Virus record (IMG/VR): IMGVR_UViG_3300005337_000001
Location: 1 to 64,000 of that record
DNA: 64,000 nt
Direction: 5' to 3' (one strand)
Source: a virus
Shown in pieces: positions 7,427 through 14,053 of this stretch. Below the pieces are notes generated by a model, which had not been told where the DNA came from, did no database searches, and saw nothing but the letters and a program-made list of their open reading frames with translations. Both the position numbers and the translations under genes were made by a program. Within the stretch, counting starts at the first letter, position 1. Each line of letters starts with the position of its first letter.

Positions 7427-7896
7427 GCATTCGAATTTCAGCACAGCACGGTGTGAACCCATCCGTGGGACTCTGCTTCTTTTGCCAAGAGGCCAAGGAG
7501 GTCGTGCTGCTGGGAGCTATGAGCCCAGCGCGCCGCGACGCACTCTTTGGCCCAGGGCACAGCAGTCCCAACGATACTCAGTACAGCGCTGAGGCGCCTC
7601 ACGAAGCTATCTACAACATGGAGCCGTGCGCTACGTGCGATAGTTTCATGAGGCAGGGGATCATCTTGATCAGCGTCGACCCAGACCAGTCTGGTGAAGA
7701 TCACCTGAACCCCTGGCGCACCGGCGGCTGGTGCGTCGTCACCGAAGACGCCGTGAAGCGCTGGTTCACCGGCACCATGCTCAACAGCGTGATGCATAGA
7801 CGTTTCGCTTTTGTCGAAGACAAAGTATGGGATCACCTTGGCCTGCCCAGAGGGCCGGCAAGCAGTCCCGACAACCCAGAAGGAAAGAAGGAATAG
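7423..7896 (+). CDS. conserved phage-type zinc-binding hypothetical protein
   Basis: 157 residues. An N-terminal ISAQHGVNPSVGLCFFC and a later EPCATCDSFM give two CxxC pairs (about 18/21 and 69/72) for a zinc site, followed by a beta-rich region with WCVVTEDAVKRWF. This CFFC ... CxxC layout is a familiar conserved hypothetical in diverse tailed phages. No activity is established. Confidence 0.75.
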   Translation: MSIRISAQHGVNPSVGLCFFCQEAKEVVLLGAMSPARRDALFGPGHSSPNDTQYSAEAPHEAIYNMEPCATCDSFMRQGIILISVDPDQSGEDHLNPWRTGGWCVVTEDAVKRWFTGTMLNSVMHRRFAFVEDKVWDHLGLPRGPASSPDNPEGKKE

Positions 7897-8367
7897 ATGG
7901 AAGAGAAGAAAAAGAAGGTCTCCGGTCTTGCAAAACTGGTCGGAGAAGAGAACGCAGCGGTGCTGTTCAAGCAGATCGATGACAGCAGCGAAGAGCTCTA
8001 CACGAGCATCATCGACCTGACGCGAACCTTCAGCGGGACAGTGCGCGCCAAGATGATCGAGATGGTCGACGGCATCGAGGGTCTGTCGAAAGAACAGCAC
8101 GACAATGCCTTGGACATCCTGCGTACTGAAGTTCTTAAGAAGTTGGTGTGTGGCCAGCTGCACTTTGCGGGCACACTGCAGTCCGAAATTCCAACGGCCA
8201 TGTCTGACTACGCTGCGCACGCTCTGATGCACTACGAAGAGGGCATCCAGGACAACGTTCGGCACAGCGCTGCGCATACGCTTCAAGATCTGCTGTCGTC
8301 GCTCCGCGGACATTCGCCGGATACGGCGCAAGCAGCACCTGCTGCAGAAAACAGCCCAGCAAGCTGA
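7897..8367 (+). CDS. hypothetical helical protein
   Basis: 156 residues, starts directly after the upstream stop. Lys-rich first ten residues, then long amphipathic helices and an Ala/Pro-rich tail. Last gene of the plus operon, followed within 30 bases by a hairpin terminator. No family recognised. Confidence 0.7.
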   Translation: MEEKKKKVSGLAKLVGEENAAVLFKQIDDSSEELYTSIIDLTRTFSGTVRAKMIEMVDGIEGLSKEQHDNALDILRTEVLKKLVCGQLHFAGTLQSEIPTAMSDYAAHALMHYEEGIQDNVRHSAAHTLQDLLSSLRGHSPDTAQAAPAAENSPAS

Positions 8368-8386
8368 GCTACCACAGCGAGCTGAA

Positions 8387-8683
8387 CTACTTTGGAGGGC
8401 TGCCCTCGGGCCCTTTTTTTAGCCCCAAATCACTAAGGTCCCCGAGCTCTACGTAGCGCGTCGACTCACGCCGCTCGGGAGACGGCTGCGGAGGTGGAGG
8501 CACGCTCGACTGCTTCAGCACCTCAAGCCGCACACGGTGCATCCGAAAGTCCTGCGCGCTCGAACGCATGCTCTCGCAAAGGTCCTCGGCCTTCTGCAGC
8601 GCGTCGATGAGCTCATTCAAGTCTCGACGCGAGATGTGCAGCGCGAGGATCTCTCTGTCGTTGGGAGGTGGGCTCACGTCCAC
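8387..8683 (-). CDS. hypothetical protein
   Basis: 98 residues from a GTG at 8683. The frame is open to 8728, but starting there would overlap the divergent gene at 8701. Beta-strand then helix (DLNELIDALQKAEDL), with a Pro-rich linker and a polar tail. Its 3' end contains the plus-strand terminator hairpin. Function unknown. Confidence 0.6.
   Translation of the reverse strand: MDVSPPPNDREILALHISRRDLNELIDALQKAEDLCESMRSSAQDFRMHRVRLEVLKQSSVPPPPQPSPERRESTRYVELGDLSDLGLKKGPEGSPPK
8394..8420 (+). terminator. hairpin plus T7, end of plus operon
   Basis: AGGGC and GCCCT arms around a nine-base loop, followed by seven T and then AGCCCC. It closes the 7002-8367 operon and lies inside the 3' end of the opposing gene. 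The trailing T-run followed by TAGCCC recurs at three other plus-operon ends. Confidence 0.7.
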
Positions 8684-8700
8684 ATGATAGCCTTGTAGGC

Positions 8701-9309
8701 ATGAAAAAACCGAGCTGGTTCCAACCACTAGATCTCATCCCACTCCTCATGCCCGCGGTTGCAGCAGCTTACGCATTCATCCACGGCTACGAAGCGAAGC
8801 ACCACACGGAAGCCGGTGTCCTGATGGTGACGGTACCGGTACTGATGTGGCTGCTCTGGGGCCGCGTTATGTATGACCGCAAGAAGTTCCTCGACAGCTG
8901 CACATGGCTTCCAACCTACGGCTTCATGGTGGTGCCAGACACCAGAGTGCCCGAACAAGAACGGTACCTGCTGCCCGCTGAACAGGAATTTGACAGCGTC
9001 GTAGCCAGCACGGTGAACGCTTGGAAACCGTTTCATCCTGAAGCCGACAGCCTCATGCACAGAAGTGTGAAGTGGCTCACATTCCGCAAGGACTTGAACG
9101 AGGTGCCGCTCACTCCAAAGATTGGCCTAGTGAAAGGTCTCACCACAGGCTGGGGTACCGAAATCTTCATCGACTACGACAATCGGCTGGACGTGCTCGA
9201 GAAGACGGCGTTCGAGCATGAGCTCGGTCACGTGATCCACGGCCTGGCTACGAACACCTGGGACCAAGAAGAACACCACGCCTTCATGAAGAAGAACCAT
9301 CTCCGCTAA
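8701..9309 (+). CDS. membrane-anchored zincin-like metallopeptidase candidate
   Basis: 202 residues. Two hydrophobic segments near residues 10-30 and 38-56, then a soluble domain. HELGH at 173-177 is a canonical HExxH zinc motif, followed by a glycine at 181 and acidic residues EE at 190-191 that could supply the third ligand. This is the zincin pattern; the substrate would be near the membrane on whichever side the C-terminus lies. ATG at 8701 chosen over a GTG at 8668. Activity is inferred. Confidence 0.7.
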   Translation: MKKPSWFQPLDLIPLLMPAVAAAYAFIHGYEAKHHTEAGVLMVTVPVLMWLLWGRVMYDRKKFLDSCTWLPTYGFMVVPDTRVPEQERYLLPAEQEFDSVVASTVNAWKPFHPEADSLMHRSVKWLTFRKDLNEVPLTPKIGLVKGLTTGWGTEIFIDYDNRLDVLEKTAFEHELGHVIHGLATNTWDQEEHHAFMKKNHLR

Positions 9310-9313
9310 GACG

Positions 9314-9871
9314 GTGCTGGAAGAATACACACCACTGGTTCACCAAATCGTTGGCGGCTTCCTCAAACGGCTGCCGCGCAACATTCTTCGGGAGGACCTG
9401 CTAGCAGCTGGAATGGGAGGGCTGTGGGACGCCATTCATCGTCATCCCGACGGCGGCGACGAGAGCTTCGAGTGGTACGTGCGGGTTCGCGTCCGCGGCG
9501 CCATCTTGGACGAGCTGCGTGCACAAGATTGGCTGCCGCGCCGAGCTCGGGAAACAGCAAAGACTGACAAGACGACGCTTCCTGCCGTCGTGCGTTACGA
9601 CGACCTGAGCGCAGATGAGCAAAGGAGCCTCTTCGGCTACGACATCAACGTCGACGAGCTATTAGATTGCAGTCGGAGGCTTCGACAACTCCTCGTCCAC
9701 GTCGATGATCTACCGACACGCGAGCGCTACATCATCACCGAACACTACTTCCGTGACGTCAGGCTCAAGGACCTGGCTGTAGAACTTGGGATCTCGGCAC
9801 CACGCGTCTCACAACTTCATGCGCGCGCCCTCACTCATTTGCGTGATCTCGCCAAGCTTACGGAACGTTGA
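9314..9871 (+). CDS. sigma factor of FliA/WhiG type
   Basis: 185 residues, GTG start. Residues about 1-75 match sigma region 2 (YTPLVHQIV, DLLAAGMGGLWDAI, then VRVRGAILDELRAQDWLPR, a hallmark of flagellar/sporulation-type sigma-70). Residues about 130-180 match region 4: LPTRERYIITEHYF, then the helix-turn-helix DLAVELGISAPRVSQL. Region 1 is missing and region 3 is short, as in compact group 3 sigma factors. It would redirect host RNA polymerase to phage promoters, probably the TCGGG(N)ATAAGA elements. Confidence 0.9.
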   Translation: MLEEYTPLVHQIVGGFLKRLPRNILREDLLAAGMGGLWDAIHRHPDGGDESFEWYVRVRVRGAILDELRAQDWLPRRARETAKTDKTTLPAVVRYDDLSADEQRSLFGYDINVDELLDCSRRLRQLLVHVDDLPTRERYIITEHYFRDVRLKDLAVELGISAPRVSQLHARALTHLRDLAKLTER

Positions 9872-9887
9872 GGGTTGCGCAAGGGTA

Positions 9888-9916
9888 TTGCGTGAGGCTT
9901 TTTCTTTGCCTACGAT
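9888..9916 (+). promoter_or_regulatory. sigma-70-like promoter
   Basis: TTGCGT and TACGAT separated by exactly 17 bases, about 50 bases upstream of the gene starting at 9964. This looks like a host housekeeping promoter rather than the phage-type ATAAGA element, so the downstream gene may be expressed early. Confidence 0.5.
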
Positions 9917-9963
9917 GTACTTGCCCCCGGGCCCACGGGTTACCGGACGGCGAAAGGAAGTAC

Positions 9964-10605
9964 ATGGAATCGAACAAAATCGAGAACGATGTTCCGCCCG
10001 CGCCCGAGAGCTGGAAGGACCTGCCCGGCGAGCTGGTGATGAGGTTCGAAGCTGACCCTGCTCGAGCTCACGACACCTACGGCTTCGAGTGGCAGGTGAA
10101 AAAGCTCGAGGCTGGCAAGCACTACGAGCTGAAGGAAGGCCAGACACGTAGGATCTACTTCGAAGCATCGACGCCTTACCGCCACTGCGTGTACGCCGGC
10201 GAGAGTGCTGAAGAGGCGGTGGCTGCCCTGATGAAAGGCATGGCGCTGCTCAGCCGAGAGGGCGCCATCAACCCCAACAACCCACATGGTGTCGGCGCTC
10301 CGATCATCCAGCACGCCATGGAGGTGTTGTCCGAGCGCCTACTATGGAACGTCGAGCAGCGTCAGAACCACTTGGTGACGGGCGGCTACGCAGACTCCCC
10401 CGGCAACATCTGGCCTTCTCCCTACTCCTCAGCGCGATACGCCAGTGCCTTTCCTGAGGGTGAAGACCAAGGCGGTGCTAAAAGCAAGCAAGCGCGCGAG
10501 GAAGCCTTCAACGAGCAGATGGTCAGGGCTGTTGCACGTGACAACGAAATCGTCTCGGCGCTGGCCACAGCCATCGCAGCCCTCGCTCGTGTGAAGGACA
10601 TCTAA
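9964..10605 (+). CDS. hypothetical protein
   Basis: 213 residues from the ATG at 9964, preceded by GGCGAAAGGAAG. The N-terminal half is mixed alpha/beta with many Glu/Lys; the second half is helical with a Gly/Ser/Pro-rich linker around residue 145-170. Single gene behind its own sigma-70-like promoter, convergent with the PTH2-like gene (stops overlap). No family recognised. Confidence 0.7.
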   Translation: MESNKIENDVPPAPESWKDLPGELVMRFEADPARAHDTYGFEWQVKKLEAGKHYELKEGQTRRIYFEASTPYRHCVYAGESAEEAVAALMKGMALLSREGAINPNNPHGVGAPIIQHAMEVLSERLLWNVEQRQNHLVTGGYADSPGNIWPSPYSSARYASAFPEGEDQGGAKSKQAREEAFNEQMVRAVARDNEIVSALATAIAALARVKDI

Positions 10606-10940
10606 GCAGCCGCTGCTGCTAGTTGCACCGGGGCCAGAGGGAGCTCGCGCAGATACGCGTTGGCTCCCTCTCCCATAAAGGCTGCCGCAGTCCAGGCTCC
10701 GTTCAGGTCGGGCTCCCCGAATACCTGACAGGTCGTGCGGTTGTAGTCACGCTCCAGCACGAGCTCTGTCAACGTCGCTTCGTCTGCTACTTGTTTCACG
10801 ATCACATTGTTCGACGTGTCGTACCAAGCTCTGGCCTCAGTTTGGTGCTCGAGCACGAATTGAATGGCAGCATGGATGGCCTGCGCCATCTGCAAGCCAG
10901 GGTCGAGATCTGCACGCACGACGATGAACAGCTTCAGCAT
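10602..10940 (-). CDS. PTH2-like peptidyl-tRNA hydrolase
   Basis: 112 residues. The start KLFIVVRADLDPGLQMAQA, followed by HAA at about 23-25, mirrors the PTH2 signature (V-V-R-x-D-L-x-x-x-x-G-K-x-x-x-Q-x-x-H-A). The family frees tRNA from peptidyl-tRNA. Most of the PTH2 length (about 115) is present, though the usual GKG lysine is Leu here, so catalysis is not certain. It lies near the two tRNA-like genes, which may be meaningful. Confidence 0.65.
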   Translation of the reverse strand: MLKLFIVVRADLDPGLQMAQAIHAAIQFVLEHQTEARAWYDTSNNVIVKQVADEATLTELVLERDYNRTTCQVFGEPDLNGAWTAAAFMGEGANAYLRELPLAPVQLAAAAA

Positions 10941-10952
10941 TTTTCGTGTCCT

Positions 10953-10965
10953 TTCGGGGATAAGA
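10953..10965 (+). promoter_or_regulatory. conserved promoter element TTCGGGGATAAGA
   Basis: Copy of the recurrent element 22 bases before the ATG at 10987, with the ribosome site GAAGGAGAG between them. Starts a two-gene plus operon ending before the tRNA-like genes. Confidence 0.7.
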
Positions 10966-10986
10966 GAGATGAAGGAGAGAAGCTAC

Positions 10987-11310
10987 ATGGAACAATCAGC
11001 AGAGGTATTTTCAACGACGTTACGGAAGCACGAGATTGCAGCTAGGCGCGTAGGACGCTACGAGCTCTCGAATTGGCTCAGCGAATGCGCTGCCGCGGTT
11101 GAGGCCGGCGACAGGAAATTGCACATCTCCCGGCGCTTCCCACATGGCAATCGCAAGGAGATCGACCGAGAAGGTCGCCGCTTCTACGGACTCACGCATG
11201 GACTGTTCAGCCCCAAAGCCTTTGGTAAGAGAGGCGGTTGCGCTGCGCAGCACATCGAAGACATGCTCGACAAAGTCACACGAGACGCAGCACACAAGAA
11301 GGAGATCTGA
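10987..11310 (+). CDS. hypothetical protein
   Basis: 107 residues from the ATG at 10987 (GAAGGAGAG eight bases upstream); an in-frame ATG at 10969 precedes the ribosome site and is unlikely. Basic, mostly helical, Arg/His-rich centre, with GLFSPKAFGKRGG near residue 75. No family recognised. Confidence 0.65.
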   Translation: MEQSAEVFSTTLRKHEIAARRVGRYELSNWLSECAAAVEAGDRKLHISRRFPHGNRKEIDREGRRFYGLTHGLFSPKAFGKRGGCAAQHIEDMLDKVTRDAAHKKEI

Positions 11311-11313
11311 ATC

Positions 11314-11949
11314 ATGTTTGTACTTGGACACGCCACGGAAGATGAAATTGCCGCACTCATGAACAACGGCTACGACGTCGAAGAAGCTAGCGGCTTTGGG
11401 CGCGTCGTCGGACGTGAATCGGACACGTTGATGCTGCCGCCGGAGCCCTCGCCATCGAGGACCCGCGCTGTTGTCATTTTCCTCGACACCACCTTGACCG
11501 AAGTGGTGCACAACAACGAGCACGGGAGCTACAACCCAGACGGGTTCACCGATCGCGGGGAACACCACAAACACGGTGAAGAACGCGTCTGGCCCGAGCT
11601 CCCCTTCGACGAGGAGTTCTTGCGCATCATCCTGCTGCAGAACCGCATCCTTGGACGGGACACCACCATGGAGCCGTTCGCCAGCTACCGCGACGAGCTC
11701 GAGTGGCGGCGGACCGACAAGCACGTGCTCGAGACCGAAGGAGGCAAGAAGCTCCCCGTCGAACGCATCGCCGAACGGCACCGCATTCTCGCTAACCTGA
11801 GGGAGATCAGCACCGAACAGAACCACCTGGCTGCGCGGCAGCTGAAGGAGCTCTGCTCGCACAAGTACGAAGACGGCAAGGACGCCACCGCTGGCGTCCC
11901 GGTCTCCGGCGAACGCTGGTGCAGGACCTGCGGATCGCAATTCGATTGA
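11314..11949 (+). CDS. hypothetical protein with C-terminal CxxC
   Basis: 211 residues, ATG three bases after the upstream stop, GAAGGAG ribosome site. N-terminal alpha/beta region, central acidic/His stretch (HHKHGEERVW), long helix, then a C-terminal RWCRTCGSQFD that with an earlier Cys/His pair (LCSHKY) may bind zinc. Ends shortly before a GCAA-loop terminator. Confidence 0.7.
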   Translation: MFVLGHATEDEIAALMNNGYDVEEASGFGRVVGRESDTLMLPPEPSPSRTRAVVIFLDTTLTEVVHNNEHGSYNPDGFTDRGEHHKHGEERVWPELPFDEEFLRIILLQNRILGRDTTMEPFASYRDELEWRRTDKHVLETEGGKKLPVERIAERHRILANLREISTEQNHLAARQLKELCSHKYEDGKDATAGVPVSGERWCRTCGSQFD

Positions 11950-11960
11950 GAGCTCTCGGG

Positions 11961-11980
11961 AGAGCGGGCAACCGCTTTCT
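11961..11980 (+). terminator. GCAA-tetraloop hairpin terminator
   Basis: AGCGG-GCAA-CCGCT followed by TTCT and then CGTAGCCCTT. Same design as the other plus-operon ends: short GC stem, T-rich tail and TAGCCC. Ends the 10987-11949 operon. Confidence 0.6.
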
Positions 11981-11994
11981 CGTAGCCCTTCAGC

Positions 11995-12068
11995 GCACCC
12001 CGCTGGACTTGAACCAGCGACCACCGGGTTATTCAATCCTGGTGCTCTACCAACTGAGCTAGGGGTGC
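11995..12068 (-). tRNA. tRNA-like gene with an over-long anticodon arm (possibly Phe GAA)
   Basis: 74 bases. Seven-pair acceptor stem (GCACCCC/GGGGTGC), D arm GCTC-AGTTGGTA-GAGC and T arm GCTGG-TTCAAGT-CCAGC are all intact. Between D and T arms there are 25 bases instead of the standard 23. Best fold: either a five-pair stem with one A-C mismatch and a nine-base loop ATTGAATAA, or a six-pair stem with mismatches and loop TTGAATA, which would put GAA at the anticodon but T at 37. No CCA is encoded; discriminator G. May be functional, altered or degenerate. Confidence 0.6.
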
Positions 12069-12072
12069 ATGT

Positions 12073-12113
12073 GACGGCGGCGACAAGGACGAGTCCAAGT
12101 ACGGCCCGCCGTC
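12073..12113. repeat. inverted repeat between the two tRNA-like genes
   Basis: GACGGCGG and CCGCCGTC, eight perfect pairs, flank a 25-base loop that itself contains GGAC/GTCC. It fills almost all of the 48-base spacer between the two tRNA-like genes and could guide processing of a joint transcript. Confidence 0.5.
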
Positions 12114-12116
12114 GGT

Positions 12117-12189
12117 GGGAAAGGATGGAGTTGAACCACCGACCTCGTGGGCTGTTGGCCCACACGCTCTGCCGCTGAGCTACTTTCCC
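12117..12189 (-). tRNA. tRNA-like gene with an over-long anticodon arm (anticodon unassigned)
   Basis: 73 bases. Acceptor GGGAAAG/CTTTCCC, D arm GCTC-AGCGGCA-GAGC and T arm GGTGG-TTCAACT-CCATC fold normally. The anticodon region is again 25 rather than 23 bases: GTGGGC and GCCCAC pair perfectly around CAACA, so a normal seven-base loop would read CCAACAG, lacking the near-universal U33 and giving AAC at 34-36. Discriminator A, no encoded CCA. Annotated as a tRNA by its overall cloverleaf, with doubtful decoding. Confidence 0.55.
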
Positions 12190-12196
12190 AAAACGC

Positions 12197-12229
12197 AAAA
12201 ACCCCGCTAGGCAAAGTGCCCGCAGGGTT
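12197..12229 (-). terminator. minus-strand hairpin with T-run upstream of the tRNA-like genes
   Basis: On the minus strand AACCCTGC pairs with GCGGGGTT (one G-U), with a second small stem GGCA/TGCC inside, followed by TTTTTGCGTTTT. It would stop readthrough from the gene ending at 12308 just eight bases before the second tRNA-like gene. The 11950-12307 stretch has no protein gene: it holds the plus terminator, the two tRNA-like genes, their hairpin spacer and this terminator. Confidence 0.6.
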
Positions 12230-12307
12230 CGTAGGAGACTAACCAGGCCCGGAGGCTGTCGGTCAAATCTTCATCGCCAGGCCATTCTATCCAGCTGGGT
12301 GGCGCCG

Positions 12308-12568
12308 TCAAGGCCCCTGCGGCAGCTCGCGCACGACCAGCACGGCGGTCTCCATCGCCTGCTTGGCCTTCTCCTTGGCGGCTTCAACAGAGGCCTCGAG
12401 CCCCACGCCCAGCGGCACGCCGGCGCTCCAGGCCGCCCATTGGTAGGCGGGCCCGTCGACAGCCTTCTCGACCTTGGCCAGGAGCTGAGTACCTTTGACG
12501 CGGCCGACCCAAAGGGGGAGCTCTACCCACTCCAGCTTCTTGGGAAATTCGATGAGCTTGGCAGGCAC
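12308..12568 (-). CDS. hypothetical protein
   Basis: 86 residues from a GTG at 12568 with AGGTAGG upstream. Short strand-rich N-terminus, then a helix rich in Ala, Glu and Lys near the C-terminus (EASVEAAKEKAKQAM). Single leftward gene between a divergent promoter region and the terminator at 12197-12229. Unknown function. Confidence 0.6.
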   Translation of the reverse strand: MPAKLIEFPKKLEWVELPLWVGRVKGTQLLAKVEKAVDGPAYQWAAWSAGVPLGVGLEASVEAAKEKAKQAMETAVLVVRELPQGP

Positions 12569-12615
12569 CTCATGAGCCTACCTCGGAGACTCCGCTCCCA
12601 CAAGTTCATCCCCGT

Positions 12616-12628
12616 TTCGGGAATAAGA
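12616..12628 (+). promoter_or_regulatory. conserved promoter element TTCGGGAATAAGA
   Basis: Copy of the recurrent element 17 bases before the ATG at 12645, with GTGGAGG as ribosome site. The upstream CAAGTTCATC box is identical in sequence and spacing to that at 6944. Confidence 0.7.
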
Positions 12629-12644
12629 GAAGTGGAGGACCGAC

Positions 12645-13028
12645 ATGACCAAGACCCAACCAGACTACTGCACGATCGTTGACATAGCTGCGCTCCGCGC
12701 GGCCATCCATGTGTGGCTACATACGTCGATCATTCACATCCACACCGTTGGCGGCGTGAAGCAGGACCTGTACCTCAAGATCATCGCGATGGCGATCTTG
12801 CGGCCATACGACGAGACGTTCGAGCGCTACCAAAGCGGAGACCAGGGATTGCTTGATGCTCGTCGCAAATGCAAACGCATCATCTTCAATCAACTGGCGC
12901 TAGACCCGACCGCCGTCTTGTACTTCCACGACGAAGTCATAGTTCAAGAGGGAGCCGCTGTAGAATCCGGGCATGCCTCTCAAGAGCTGGAAGATCACAC
13001 CGCAGTCCCACTACATTCGCCGGCGTGA
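12645..13028 (+). CDS. hypothetical protein
   Basis: 127 residues directly behind the promoter element at 12616. Helical N-terminal half with several His and Ile residues, beta-like ending (VLYFHDEVIVQE). The last 18 codons overlap the next gene in another frame. No family recognised. Confidence 0.65.
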   Translation: MTKTQPDYCTIVDIAALRAAIHVWLHTSIIHIHTVGGVKQDLYLKIIAMAILRPYDETFERYQSGDQGLLDARRKCKRIIFNQLALDPTAVLYFHDEVIVQEGAAVESGHASQELEDHTAVPLHSPA

Positions 13029-13200
13029 CAAGGCGCTGGTGGTGGTCGACTCACTCGATGGCCAGGGCGTGCGCTACCGGACGAAGCCCGCCCTAGTCGA
13101 GCACAAAGTTTCAATCGCTGGATTCAGGCAGGGCTTTCGGCCCGCCACAACGGAGGAGTTGGCTGGCCAACCACCTCAAAGTACGCTTGCGAAAAGCTGA
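12973..13200 (+). CDS. small basic hypothetical protein
   Basis: 75 residues, ATG at 12973, overlapping the upstream gene by 56 bases. The body (ALVVVDSLDG, VRYRTKPALVEHKV) reads as a small beta domain, and most of it lies outside the overlap, so I accept it. Function unknown. Confidence 0.55.
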   Translation: MPLKSWKITPQSHYIRRRDKALVVVDSLDGQGVRYRTKPALVEHKVSIAGFRQGFRPATTEELAGQPPQSTLAKS

Positions 13201-13265
13201 AGCACAGCGAAACCCACTCACGTTCTAAACCCTCACTAGATCCGAACCTCGAAAGAAGACCGACC

Positions 13266-13472
13266 ATGAAAACCCGTATCCTCACCATTGCGATTCTCGG
13301 CGCTGCCATTCTCACCGCCGCGGTGCAAACTACGCACGCTCAAGAGCCACCTCCCGTACTTACGGGCAGTGATCTCGAGACGCGCGTGCAGGCATTGGAA
13401 GATTCCAACGCCGAGTTGCAAGACGAAGTTGCCGCCCTCGAAGACGCCGTCACGGCCCTGCAAAACCCGTAA
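13266..13472 (+). CDS. exported coiled-coil protein
   Basis: 68 residues. An N-terminal Sec signal peptide (MKTR then a hydrophobic Ile/Ala/Leu core and a likely cleavage after THA near residue 25) is followed by a short linker and a clean coiled coil (LETRVQALEDSNAELQDEVA). Mature protein would be about 43 residues in the periplasm, resembling an Lpp-like zipper without lipidation Cys. Possibly an envelope or lysis accessory factor. ATG preceded by GAAAGAAGA. Confidence 0.75.
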   Translation: MKTRILTIAILGAAILTAAVQTTHAQEPPPVLTGSDLETRVQALEDSNAELQDEVAALEDAVTALQNP

Positions 13473-13489
13473 CGACAGTTCTCTTTGAA

Positions 13490-13570
13490 GCATAGCGGGA
13501 GCGGGAACTACTACTGAGGGCTCGCGCAACGCGGCTCGCCAGAGTTCCCACAGTGAAGCTCCCGCTATGC
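13490..13570. repeat. 81-base nested inverted repeat (structured RNA candidate)
   Basis: GCATAGCGGGAGC (13490-13502) pairs perfectly with GCTCCCGCTATGC (13558-13570). Immediately inside, GGGAACT (13503-13509) pairs with AGTTCCC (13543-13549), and the loop carries CGCG-CAA-CGCG. It fills most of the 156-base gap between two small exported-protein genes. No T-run follows, so it is not a simple terminator. Confidence 0.75.
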
Positions 13571-13628
13571 CGGGATACCGAACAAGGAGCGTTATGCACG
13601 GACACAACGACGTGAAAGAGGCAACCCA

Positions 13629-13817
13629 ATGAAGTGGTTGCTACTGCTCGCACTGGCGTGGCCAGCAAACACAGAGCGCTGTAGAGCCAAGGAATTCCGC
13701 TGCGAGCTACGCTGCAACGAAGACACAAAGGGCGGGACGATGTCCCGTCTGAAATGCTACGACAAGTGCCGTGAAGATGAAGCAGACTGCCGGAAGTACG
13801 GGAGCGATGAACCCTAG
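13629..13817 (+). CDS. exported twin-CX3C cysteine-hairpin protein
   Basis: 62 residues. Short signal peptide (MKWLLLLALAW, cut near residue 13-15), then six cysteines at 18, 25, 29, 43, 47 and 54: the symmetric spacing C-x6-C-x3-C-x13-C-x3-C-x6-C of disulphide-linked helical hairpins (twin CX3C). The mature part is charged and hydrophilic. It would fold in the oxidising periplasm or outside the cell. Function unknown. Confidence 0.7.
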   Translation: MKWLLLLALAWPANTERCRAKEFRCELRCNEDTKGGTMSRLKCYDKCREDEADCRKYGSDEP

Positions 13818-14052
13818 CAGGATGCAACAGCAAGAGCTGCCGTTCGAAGAGCAGCTTCGGCCAGGGTGGCAGGGCAAGCGCTACTTGCTCTGTACCGACG
13901 GCGTCTGGCACCTTGCTCTGCGCATACTTGCAGGGGGCGTCGTCGACACGCAATGCTGCGCTGACGCTCAAGCCATCTTGCCTCCGCCAGAGGGCTCAAC
14001 CGAACAGATGTGCCAAGACTGCGTGAAGCTGCACTTCGCGCCGAAGAAGTAG
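13807..14052 (+). CDS. hypothetical zinc-binding protein
   Basis: 81 residues from the ATG at 13807, which overlaps the upstream stop by 11 bases; GGGAG is just upstream. Cysteines at about 27, 46-47, 67 and 70 (CQDC) suggest a small zinc site. Convergent with the next minus gene with only one base between stops. Confidence 0.6.
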   Translation: MNPSRMQQQELPFEEQLRPGWQGKRYLLCTDGVWHLALRILAGGVVDTQCCADAQAILPPPEGSTEQMCQDCVKLHFAPKK

Positions 14053-14053
14053 A

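Noticed and set aside
7591-7602. Palindrome TGAGGCGCCTCA, similar to the 29393 operator candidate
   Set aside because: Inside the coding part of 7423-7896 with no promoter nearby; probably chance.
7438-8331. 297-codon minus-strand frame opposite the 7423-8367 genes
   Set aside because: Antisense shadow of two coupled plus genes with good starts; composition is atypical.
11020-12198. Long minus-strand frame of 392 codons
   Set aside because: It lies antisense to two well-supported plus genes and reads through both tRNA-like genes; its product is low in structure and lacks a ribosome site.
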